A stretch of 58,057 nucleotides of DNA from Verrucomicrobia subdivision 6 bacterium (GTDB taxonomy: Bacteria; Verrucomicrobiota; Verrucomicrobiia; Methylacidiphilales; Verrucolacustridaceae), in the NCBI GenBank assembly GCA_947466515.1, contig CANIEM010000005.1, forward strand, positions 1-58,057, in the 5' to 3' direction. Of this stretch, positions 25,244 through 32,491 are shown piece after piece. A program made the position numbers and the translations under genes. Each line of letters begins with the position of its first letter. Position 1 is the stretch's first letter. A model generated the notes under the pieces. The model saw only the letters and a list, made by a program, of their open reading frames with translations, had not been told where the DNA came from and did no database searches.

Positions 25244-26368
25244 TTACCCCGCTAACGCCCGATCCCAATCTTTCCACACCGGATCCAATCCCTTTTCCCG
25301 TAGCGCTCTACTCAGCTCCTCCGCACTCCGCTCGTCCGAAACCTCAAACTGCTCCGTAGCCTCCGCCCCCTCCCACTCACTCGCCTCCAACGCCACCTCC
25401 CGCCCCCTCACCGTCCGATGCAACCGCGCCTTTCCCACCCCCGTATATCCGCCCGGTTCCGTCTCCGATCCTGCACTCATCATCGTCACCCCCAACTCCA
25501 TCAACCCATCCCGCAACTTCGCCGGCTCCCTCGTTGATAAAACAATTCCCGCCTGCGGAAACGCCACCCGAAAAGCGCAAATCGCACGCACGAAATCCCG
25601 ATCCGACATCGCTACCCTTGGCTGGAACCCACCCGCAGCCGGTCGCAATCTCGGCAACGCCAGAGTAATTTGCGAACGCCAGCACACTTTCATCATGTGC
25701 GACACATGCCCCGCTAAGGCCACCAACTCCCTCCGCCAATCCGCCAACCCCACCAACACCCCCAACCCAATTCTCCGAAACCCCGCCTCGTACCCTCTTT
25801 CAGGTCCTCCCAACCTCTCATCAAAATTCCGTTTCGGACCCGACAGATGCATTTCCGCATACGCCGCCCGATCATAGCTCTCCTGATACAAGACCAACCC
25901 CTCCGCTCCCGCCACCACCACCTCTCGATACTCCGCCACCTCCAGCGGCGCTACCTCGATCGCCACAGAAGGAAAAAGCCCGACACATCTGCGCACCGTT
26001 TCCGCCAAATAAGAAACCGGCACCTCCTTGGGATGCTCCCCACTAACCAAAAGTAAATTTCGAAACCCCACCCCAGCCAAATGCTTCGCCTCCACCTCCA
26101 CCTCCTCTGGCTTCAAAGTCACCCTGCGAATCGGGTTGTCCTTGGAAAAGCCACAATACTTACAGGTATTGACGCACTCATTCGAAAGATAAAGCGGCGC
26201 AAACAACCTCATCGTTCGACCAAAGTTCTTTCGCGTCTCCCCCCTAGCCTGCTCCGCTAACTCCTCTAATCGAATCGACCCGAACATTAAATCTTCAAAC
26301 CGTGCCACCGCCGCCGACCTCGCAAAAGGCAACCCCTCCAACGCATCTCCAGGTGATCCGCTCATCAC
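25244..26368 (-). CDS. thiH: 2-iminoacetate synthase ThiH (radical SAM)
   Basis: Radical-SAM tyrosine lyase that makes dehydroglycine for the thiazole ring. About 374 residues with the 4Fe-4S motif C65-x3-C69-x2-C72 in YLSNECVNTCKYCGFSKDN, followed by a GEHPKEV-type SAM-binding segment and the C-terminal BATS-like region. The frame begins GTG-ATG; the ATG at 26365 is the more likely start. Use of ThiH rather than ThiO suggests the anaerobic-type, tyrosine-dependent route. It lies 8 bp after thiG and 4 bp before thiS. Confidence 0.94.
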   Translation of the reverse strand: MMSGSPGDALEGLPFARSAAVARFEDLMFGSIRLEELAEQARGETRKNFGRTMRLFAPLYLSNECVNTCKYCGFSKDNPIRRVTLKPEEVEVEAKHLAGVGFRNLLLVSGEHPKEVPVSYLAETVRRCVGLFPSVAIEVAPLEVAEYREVVVAGAEGLVLYQESYDRAAYAEMHLSGPKRNFDERLGGPERGYEAGFRRIGLGVLVGLADWRRELVALAGHVSHMMKVCWRSQITLALPRLRPAAGGFQPRVAMSDRDFVRAICAFRVAFPQAGIVLSTREPAKLRDGLMELGVTMMSAGSETEPGGYTGVGKARLHRTVRGREVALEASEWEGAEATEQFEVSDERSAEELSRALREKGLDPVWKDWDRALAG

Positions 26369-26376
26369 TTCAAAAC

Positions 26377-27177
26377 CTATTCGTCCAAGAATCCCGTCAA
26401 CGGACTTGTCGCTGATGCCTCGCGCCTTGTCGGACCCAATCCCGCCTCAAATCCCCTGCGCCCAGCCTCCACTCCCAATCGAAACGCCTTCGCCATCTCC
26501 GCAGGATCTTCCGCCACCGCAATCGCTGTATTGACCAACACCGCATCCGCCCCCATCTCCAAAGCCTCCGCCGCATGCGATGGTGCCCCCAACCCCGCAT
26601 CCACAATCACTGGAATCCTCGACTGCTCGATAATGATTTCAATCATCGCCCGCGTTTCAATTCCGCGATTCGAACCAATCGGCGCCCCCAACGGCATGAC
26701 CGTCGCCGCTCCCGCCTCCTCTAACCTCTTAGCTAATACCGGATCGGCTTGGATATAGGGCAGAATTGTAAAACCTTCCTTCACCAAAATCTCCGTCGCC
26801 TTGAACGTCTCAATCGGGTCAGGCAGGAGATAACGCGGATCAGGATGGATTTCTAATTTAATCCACTTCGGTAAACCCGCCGCCACCGCCAAACGAGCCA
26901 ATCGAACCGCTTCCTCCGCATTCATCGCCCCACTCGTATTCGCCAGGACCAAATATTTATCCTGATCAATTTCCTCCAGCATGTCGGCCTGCGGATCTCT
27001 CTGCCCCGTTAAATCCACCCGACGCAACGCCACCGTAACAATTTCCGTTCCGCTGGCTTCCAACGCCGATTTCATCGCCCCCACCGACGGAAATTTGCCA
27101 GTACCAATCAAAAGCCGAGAGCGAAACTCCCGATCTCCAATCTTCCAAGCTTTCGTGGTCTCTAATTGGGCTGGCAT
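26377..27177 (-). CDS. thiG: Thiazole synthase ThiG
   Basis: A 266-residue TIM-barrel enzyme that joins deoxyxylulose 5-phosphate, dehydroglycine and ThiS-thiocarboxylate to form the thiazole. Recognisable segments are [12 protein letters not shown], the Lys-containing strand [17 protein letters not shown] (Schiff-base lysine), [13 protein letters not shown] and [31 protein letters not shown]. It heads thiG-thiH-thiS. No TPP riboswitch is visible upstream; the promoter lies directly against the start codon. Confidence 0.96.
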   Translation of the reverse strand: MPAQLETTKAWKIGDREFRSRLLIGTGKFPSVGAMKSALEASGTEIVTVALRRVDLTGQRDPQADMLEEIDQDKYLVLANTSGAMNAEEAVRLARLAVAAGLPKWIKLEIHPDPRYLLPDPIETFKATEILVKEGFTILPYIQADPVLAKRLEEAGAATVMPLGAPIGSNRGIETRAMIEIIIEQSRIPVIVDAGLGAPSHAAEALEMGADAVLVNTAIAVAEDPAEMAKAFRLGVEAGRRGFEAGLGPTRREASATSPLTGFLDE

Positions 27178-27183
27178 ACCAAT

Positions 27184-27212
27184 ATCCTATTCCAAAAATC
27201 GGGCTTTTTCAA
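27184..27212 (-). promoter_or_regulatory. Putative thiGHS promoter
   Basis: Read on the minus strand: TTGAAA (27212-27207), 17-bp spacer, TAGGAT (27189-27184), 6 nt, then the thiG ATG (27177). This leaves no room for a leader, so the mRNA would start at or next to the ATG. Confidence 0.5.
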
Positions 27213-27226
27213 ACCTTGCTTCCCGC

Positions 27227-27255
27227 TTGCCTTCGTTCGCTAAACTTCGTCAACT
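27227..27255 (+). promoter_or_regulatory. Putative promoter of the polyprenyl synthase gene
   Basis: TTGCCT (27227-27232), 17-bp spacer, TCAACT (27250-27255), 9 nt, then the ATG at 27265. The -10 box is weak. It is back to back with the thiG promoter in an 87-bp divergent spacer. Confidence 0.35.
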
Positions 27256-27264
27256 GATGGCCTC

Positions 27265-28143
27265 ATGACTCCTGCCCTCTTTTGGAAGTCCCGCCTTCCC
27301 TTGGTGGAAAAAGCCCTCGATCGACTGATCTCCGCCCAAGCTCAACCCCCCCTCATCCACCGCGCCATGCGCTACAGTCTTCTTGCAGGAGGCAAACGCC
27401 TACGTCCCATCCTTTGCCTCGCCGCTGCTCGGGCTGTGGGAGGAAAAGAAGCCCTCGCAATTCCCTCCGCTTGCGCCGTCGAATGCATCCACACCTACTC
27501 CCTCATTCACGACGATCTCCCCTGCATGGACGACGATAATTTTCGCCGCGGTCGACCCACCAATCACCGAGTTTTCGGCGAAGCCGTCGCAGTACTCGCT
27601 GGCGATGGCCTTCTCACCGAAGCTTTCGCCTCGGTCGCCCGGACAAAACCCAACCGCCGCTACTCCCCCGCCGATCTCGTTACCGAACTCGCCCACGCCT
27701 CAGGTAGCCTCGGTCTGATCGCAGGCCAAGTCCTCGATCTCGATTCGGAAAAAAAGCGCATCCCACTCAAAAAGCTTGTGGAAATTCACCGCGCCAAGAC
27801 CGGCGCCCTCATTACCACCTCTCTGCGTCTCGGCGCCATGTCGGTAGGAGTCCATCCTACAAAACTCCGCCACCTCACCCGATTCGGTCAGGCCCTGGGC
27901 CTCGCTTTTCAAGTCATCGACGACATTCTCGATATTACTTCGACCAAGGAAAAACTTGGGAAAAGCATCGGTAAAGATCAATCCTCAGGAAAAGCTACCT
28001 ACCCACGACTCCTCGGTCTCGCTGGCGCAAAAAAAGAAGCTGATCGCCTCACCGCCACCGCCCGCGCAGCTCTACGCCCTCTCGGTTCCTCCGCCGACCC
28101 GCTCCTCGCTATCGCCGACACTCTTCTCCGCCGCGACCATTAG
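27265..28143 (+). CDS. ispA: Polyprenyl diphosphate synthase (farnesyl/geranylgeranyl type)
   Basis: A 292-residue trans-prenyltransferase that extends allylic diphosphates with IPP. The first aspartate-rich motif is DDLPCMDDDNFRRGRPTNH (two residues between Asp pairs, as in bacterial FPP synthases). The second is the IDDILD motif. GGKRLRP and KTGALI are also present. Length and motif spacing fit the IspA/CrtE group; the chain length is not decidable by eye. It runs convergent into lpxB, and the last 72 bp overlap that gene. Confidence 0.92.
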   Translation: MTPALFWKSRLPLVEKALDRLISAQAQPPLIHRAMRYSLLAGGKRLRPILCLAAARAVGGKEALAIPSACAVECIHTYSLIHDDLPCMDDDNFRRGRPTNHRVFGEAVAVLAGDGLLTEAFASVARTKPNRRYSPADLVTELAHASGSLGLIAGQVLDLDSEKKRIPLKKLVEIHRAKTGALITTSLRLGAMSVGVHPTKLRHLTRFGQALGLAFQVIDDILDITSTKEKLGKSIGKDQSSGKATYPRLLGLAGAKKEADRLTATARAALRPLGSSADPLLAIADTLLRRDH

Positions 28144-29301
28144 TTTTTGCCTCGTCCGAAGCACCTCCTCGACCTCAGTCGCCGCCCGCGCCGCCGCCCC
28201 AGGCCCGCCAAGCTTCTTCGCCACCTCCCGAATCCGCCCTGCCATTGCCTCCGCCCCCTTTGGATTTCGCAAAATCTGTAAGGCCGCTTTGGCCAAACGC
28301 TCAGGCTCCATCGCACCTTGCAAAAACTCAGGAACTACCTTCTCCCCCGCCAAAACATTCACCATCGATAGGTAGGGCAACTGAATTAGAAATCGCCCTA
28401 GCCAATAGGTCAGCCAAGAGGTTTTATAAATCACCAACATCGGTAATCCCGCCATAGCACATTCCAAGGTCGCCGTGCCCGATGCCACAATCGCCAAGGA
28501 ACACCGCGTCAACTGAGTTAAGGATTGCCCTGCTAAAATATCCAGACTCACTCCACTCATCGGTTGCCTTGCCCACTCTTCTTCCAGCTTCTGCCGCATC
28601 TCGTGATCCGTTGCCAAGGTCATAAAAGTTACGTTCTTTTGCTCCCGCACAATCCTCTGAGCCGCCTGCAGTAGGGGAGGCCAATGCTTCGCAATTTCTT
28701 TCGCCCGGCTCCCTGGCAAAAGCGCCACACATGGAATCTCATCCTTCGGCCCCTCCTTCGCTTGCGCGATCCAACGATCGGCCAAAGGATGACCGACCCA
28801 CTTTGTCTTTAATTTCGGCGCATGCTTCGCGAACCAGTCCACCTCGAAAGGAAAAATCACCAACAACCGATCCAAGATTCGCTCCATCAGCTTCGCCCGA
28901 CCCGCTTTCCACGCCCAAACCTGCGGACTCACATAGTAGACGATTGCGGGTGCGTTTCTTTGTCCATGCAAAGCTTTTGCCAGTCGCAGGTTAAACCCTG
29001 GATAATCGACCAAGATGACCACATCGGGATTCACCTCCGCAATCTCGTGCTTCACCTCTCGAAATATTTTCAAAAATTTTGGCAGGTTTTTAAGCACATC
29101 GGTCAACCCCACCACCGCATGCTTCGCTAAATTCAGACTCTGCTCCTGTCCCGCCGCTTTCAGCATCGGCCCACCCACTCCATACGCCTTTAACTTCGGA
29201 TTCTTCTTCAACTCCCGCAATAGATCCGCCGCTAAACGATCGCCACTCGCCTCCCCCGCCACGAGATAGACTCGCGGATCTCGGTCCACTCCCTCGCTCA
29301 T
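28072..29301 (-). CDS. lpxB: Lipid-A-disaccharide synthase LpxB
   Basis: A 409-residue GT19 enzyme joining UDP-diacylglucosamine and lipid X. Family signatures: VAGEASGDRLAADLL, VGGPMLKAAG, ILVDYPGFNLRLAKAL, YYVSPQVWAWKAGR, VGHPLAD, ALLPGSRAKEI and VASGTATLECAMAGLPMLVIYKT. The ATG at 29301 is chosen because it overlaps the upstream gene's stop (ATGA); the frame is open 9 codons further. The C-terminus is extended by about 23 residues that are encoded antisense to the end of ispA, which is unusual for an lpxB. Confidence 0.94.
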   Translation of the reverse strand: MSEGVDRDPRVYLVAGEASGDRLAADLLRELKKNPKLKAYGVGGPMLKAAGQEQSLNLAKHAVVGLTDVLKNLPKFLKIFREVKHEIAEVNPDVVILVDYPGFNLRLAKALHGQRNAPAIVYYVSPQVWAWKAGRAKLMERILDRLLVIFPFEVDWFAKHAPKLKTKWVGHPLADRWIAQAKEGPKDEIPCVALLPGSRAKEIAKHWPPLLQAAQRIVREQKNVTFMTLATDHEMRQKLEEEWARQPMSGVSLDILAGQSLTQLTRCSLAIVASGTATLECAMAGLPMLVIYKTSWLTYWLGRFLIQLPYLSMVNVLAGEKVVPEFLQGAMEPERLAKAALQILRNPKGAEAMAGRIREVAKKLGGPGAAARAATEVEEVLRTRQKLMVAAEKSVGDSEERVGGGTERA

Positions 29302-30224
29302 GCTCCCTCGGTCGTCATCTGATCGCAAATAAGCGAAGCTAACTTCAAAGCTTCGAAACCATGCGAACCCCCCACCCGCGGATCCGTGTCCATTCGCACA
29401 TTCACCAAGAACTCCTCCAACTGATTCTTCAGGGGCTCCCCCTTCATCACCGGAATCTTCTCCCGCGTGATCTTGCCCTCCGCTCGCTTATATATTTCCC
29501 CCTCCTGCTTCATGTAATCGAGCGAGAGATAAGCATCATCTTGAAAAACCCGAATCTTGCGCAACTTTTCAGGACTAATTCGGCTGGTCGTCAAATTAGC
29601 CACACAGCCGTTTTCAAAACGAATCCGCGCATTGGCAATATCCTCCCCCTTACTTAGCACTGGAATCCCTACCGCATCCACCGACTTCACTGGCGACCGC
29701 ACCAGATGCAGAATGATTTCTAAATCGTGAATCATCAGATCCATCACCACCCCAATATCGGTGCTCCGTCCTGGATAGGGCGATAAACGGTGGGCTTCGA
29801 TAAACCGCGGCCGACCCAATCTCTCCTCCAACGCCGCCAGCACAGGATTAAATCTCTCCACATGCCCCACCGCCAGTTTCGCCCCGTGCTTTTCCGCTAA
29901 ATGAACCAACTCCCTCGCCTCCACCGTATTCATCGCAATCGGCTTCTCCACCAAAACATGCTTTCCCTTTTTTAAAAAAGGAGAGGCAATCGCCAAATGA
30001 GTCGTCGTCGGAGTGACAATGCTCGCCGCCTCCACCGCCTCGACCATCTCCTCCAACGATGAAAATGCTCTTGTTTTGCACTTTTCCGCAATTTTTCGCG
30101 CGGTCTCAGGATTCGAATCATGTACTCCCACCAACTCCGCCCCTTTCGATTCCGCATAAATCCGTGCGTGCTCTTTCCCCATGTGGCCGACTCCCGCCAC
30201 CCCCACTTTCACCAAACGACTCAT
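29298..30224 (-). CDS. Gfo/Idh/MocA-family NAD(P)-dependent oxidoreductase
   Basis: A 308-residue enzyme with an N-terminal Rossmann fold (KVGVAGVGHMGKEHARIYAES), the EKP motif (HVLVEKPIAMN) with its catalytic lysine, and the alpha/beta C-terminal domain with GVVMDLMIHDLEIILHLV. It is locked between lpxI and lpxB by 4-bp overlaps on both sides, so it is expected to act on lipid A or another UDP-sugar. In some bacteria a Gfo/Idh enzyme (GnnA) oxidises UDP-GlcNAc for diamino lipid A, but no GnnB aminotransferase is seen here. Confidence 0.85.
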   Translation of the reverse strand: MSRLVKVGVAGVGHMGKEHARIYAESKGAELVGVHDSNPETARKIAEKCKTRAFSSLEEMVEAVEAASIVTPTTTHLAIASPFLKKGKHVLVEKPIAMNTVEARELVHLAEKHGAKLAVGHVERFNPVLAALEERLGRPRFIEAHRLSPYPGRSTDIGVVMDLMIHDLEIILHLVRSPVKSVDAVGIPVLSKGEDIANARIRFENGCVANLTTSRISPEKLRKIRVFQDDAYLSLDYMKQEGEIYKRAEGKITREKIPVMKGEPLKNQLEEFLVNVRMDTDPRVGGSHGFEALKLASLICDQMTTEGA

Positions 30225-31039
30225 GACAAAACTTTACCCGCCTGCCCCCAAATCGTCACCTTGTGTTGCATCGCCAGTTTCTTCACCTCGTCGAGATGAA
30301 GGATCAGAGTTTTCTTTGCCTCCACCACCAGGGTCCCCACTTGCCCTTCCGCCGCGGCTAAAATGGTTTGCGGTCCAATCACCGGAACATCAAAGCGCAT
30401 ATCTTGGGCGGGGGAAGTCACCTTGATCGCTACCGCTTCCTTTCCCGCCAATTTTCCTCCCCGTTTCAGCGTGGCATCCGTCCCATCGAATCCTTCCACC
30501 GCCATGACCGTCCCCTTGCGCACCACCACACTTTGCCCGATGTGCAACCGAGCAACCGCTTTGGCCAACGGCCACCCAAAAGCAATTTCCGCAGGAAGAT
30601 GACGCACTGCACGCGGACCCGCCAAGTGGCCCACCCCCGCCAGATGGTCCTCCACAAAAGTTGTCGCAGGCAGAACTTTGATTCCTTCTTTGGCTAACTC
30701 CTTCGCCACCGCCCCAAAAAGAGTTTCCGCATTCCGCTCCTTCAACCGAGAAAGAATCCAAAGTGCCCTCAGATCAGGGCGCAGATCGAAAAGCCTTTTC
30801 GGTGCAATCTGCCCAGCAAAAATCACCTCTCCCACCCCAGTTTTTTTGAAAAAAGCAATCAGCCCGCCCAACTGCCCCACCCGCAACCAGTGGGTCGGTT
30901 GCCCCCTCGCTGCTACCCGCGGGTCTGTCTCCCCTTCGAATGCGGCCACCGCCAACGAGACCCCTTGATCCTTAGCCCCTTGGAGAACAAGGGCGGGGTA
31001 GGTTCCCCTCCCTGCAACCAGTCCGATCTTCGCCTTCAT
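30221..31039 (-). CDS. lpxI: UDP-2,3-diacylglucosamine pyrophosphatase LpxI
   Basis: A 272-residue DUF1009 protein that cleaves UDP-diacylglucosamine to lipid X, the step before LpxB. Recognisable are KIGLVAGRGTYPALVLQGAKDQG, LRVGQLGGLIAFFKKTGVGEVIFAGQI, FEDHL-like VEDHLAG and GQSVVVRKGTVMAVEGFDGTDA. Three in-frame ATGs (31054, 31042, 31039) are possible; the last gives the usual short N-terminus. It heads lpxI - Gfo/Idh - lpxB and is divergent from nusA. Confidence 0.9.
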   Translation of the reverse strand: MKAKIGLVAGRGTYPALVLQGAKDQGVSLAVAAFEGETDPRVAARGQPTHWLRVGQLGGLIAFFKKTGVGEVIFAGQIAPKRLFDLRPDLRALWILSRLKERNAETLFGAVAKELAKEGIKVLPATTFVEDHLAGVGHLAGPRAVRHLPAEIAFGWPLAKAVARLHIGQSVVVRKGTVMAVEGFDGTDATLKRGGKLAGKEAVAIKVTSPAQDMRFDVPVIGPQTILAAAEGQVGTLVVEAKKTLILHLDEVKKLAMQHKVTIWGQAGKVLS

Positions 31040-31078
31040 CATGGATTTACGCATAGCACAAAACTCCCATTTCTCCGA

Positions 31079-31106
31079 TTGACCAAATCGTGTGTTTTGA
31101 TAGGAT
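31079..31106 (+). promoter_or_regulatory. Putative promoter of nusA-infB-rbfA
   Basis: TTGACC (31079-31084), 16-bp spacer, TAGGAT (31101-31106). A start near 31113 gives a leader of about 95 nt before the nusA ATG, unlike the nearly leaderless promoters elsewhere in the window. No Shine-Dalgarno is seen directly before nusA. The rest of the 31055-31208 spacer shows nothing else. Confidence 0.5.
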
Positions 31107-31208
31107 TTTAACGGAGTCGACTATTGGCGGTTGTTGGGTGGGAACTCGAATGGTTTCCGCCCTTTTTTTCGCCAAAAGCCGTCCCCACAAAACAGAAAAT
31201 ATAAGCTC

Positions 31209-32471
31209 ATGAATACGCAAGACTTCCTCACAGTACTCGATTACATGGAAAAGGAGAAGGGCATAAGCCGCAAGATAATGGCCACAGTCATCGAAAATGC
31301 CCTGATCACCGCCGCCCACAAGACCTATCCCATCGAGACTGAAGTCCGCGTCTCCCTAGACCAGAAATCAGGGAAAATTCAGATGTTTGCCAAACTCAAA
31401 GCTTCCGATCGCGCCCGTCCCAACGCCGATGAAATCTCCATCATCAAAGCCCGCGCCGTTAAACCCACCGTCCATGTCGGCGAACTCGTCGAAATCGAAC
31501 TGGATGCCAGCCAGTTCGGTCGTATCGCCGCCCAAGTTTTTAAGCAGGCCATGAACCAAAATCTGCGCTCCATCGAGAAGACCATGATCATGGAGGAATT
31601 CCAAGGCCGCGTCGGTGACATCGTCGCCGGTACCGTCCGCCGCTTCGAAAGAGCCGATGTCGTCATCGATCTGGGCAAGTTCGAAGGCATTATGCCCTCT
31701 CGGGAACGCGTACCCACCGAGGAGTACACCCCAGGCGAACGGATCCGCGCCCTCGTCCTCGCCGTGCAAACCGGCCTGCGCGGCCCTGAAATTATTCTCT
31801 CCCGCTCCAGCCCCGATTTCGTCCGCCGCCTACTCACCCTCGAAGTCAATGAACTGGCCGAAGGAGTTGTCATCATTAAATCCCTCGCCCGCGAACCCGG
31901 CTTCCGCACGAAAATCGCTGTTTGGTCCGATGTGGAAAAAGTCGATCCTGTCGGTGCCTGCGTCGGCATCCGCGGATCACGGGTCAAAAATATCGTTCGT
32001 GAACTCAATAACGAAAAAGTCGATCTCTTCCGCTGGTCCCCCAATATCCATGAACTGGTCATCGAAGCGCTCAAACCCGCCAAGCTTCGCAAAATCGAAA
32101 TCGATGAACCCAACCGTCGGATCCGTGCCCTAGTCGACGCCGAAAACCTTTCTCTCGCCATCGGCCGCAAAGGTCACAACGCCCGCCTCGCCAGCCGCTT
32201 GACCGGCTGGAATATCGATGTGGAAGAAGATAAGACCGAGGTCCTCGGCTTTGAGCAAAAGCTCGAACTGGCCGTCCAGACCCTCGTTACCATCCTCGGC
32301 ATCGACCTTGCCCTCGCCCAGAAAATCGCCGCCGTCGGCTTCAGCACCGTCGAGGCCATTTGCGAAGCCTCGGAAACCGATCTGGCCGAAGCTCTTCCTG
32401 ACTTAACCCCCGAGCAAGCCACCGAGATCCGCACCAAGGCCCAGGCGGCCCTCACAGCCGTTAAGACCTGA
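31209..32471 (+). CDS. nusA: Transcription termination/antitermination factor NusA
   Basis: A 420-residue RNA polymerase-binding factor. Domains: N-terminal polymerase-binding domain (1-130), S1 (about 135-200, VGDIVAGTVRRFERADVVIDLGKFEGIMP), KH1 and KH2 (about 200-345, with GACVGIRGSRVKNIVRELNNEKVDL and LAIGRKGHNARLASRLTG), and one C-terminal helical acidic repeat (AEALPDLTPEQATEI). The ATG at 31209 (MNTQDFLTVLDYMEKEKGI) is the family start. It leads nusA-infB-rbfA. The rimP gene that usually precedes nusA is missing; lpxI is there instead. Confidence 0.95.
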   Translation: MNTQDFLTVLDYMEKEKGISRKIMATVIENALITAAHKTYPIETEVRVSLDQKSGKIQMFAKLKASDRARPNADEISIIKARAVKPTVHVGELVEIELDASQFGRIAAQVFKQAMNQNLRSIEKTMIMEEFQGRVGDIVAGTVRRFERADVVIDLGKFEGIMPSRERVPTEEYTPGERIRALVLAVQTGLRGPEIILSRSSPDFVRRLLTLEVNELAEGVVIIKSLAREPGFRTKIAVWSDVEKVDPVGACVGIRGSRVKNIVRELNNEKVDLFRWSPNIHELVIEALKPAKLRKIEIDEPNRRIRALVDAENLSLAIGRKGHNARLASRLTGWNIDVEEDKTEVLGFEQKLELAVQTLVTILGIDLALAQKIAAVGFSTVEAICEASETDLAEALPDLTPEQATEIRTKAQAALTAVKT

Positions 32472-32491
32472 AGCCCCTTCCCCCGCCCGGC

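Noticed and set aside
27178-27264. TPP riboswitch upstream of thiG
   Set aside because: No CTGAGA or ACCTGA-type core on either strand, and the promoter abuts the start codon.
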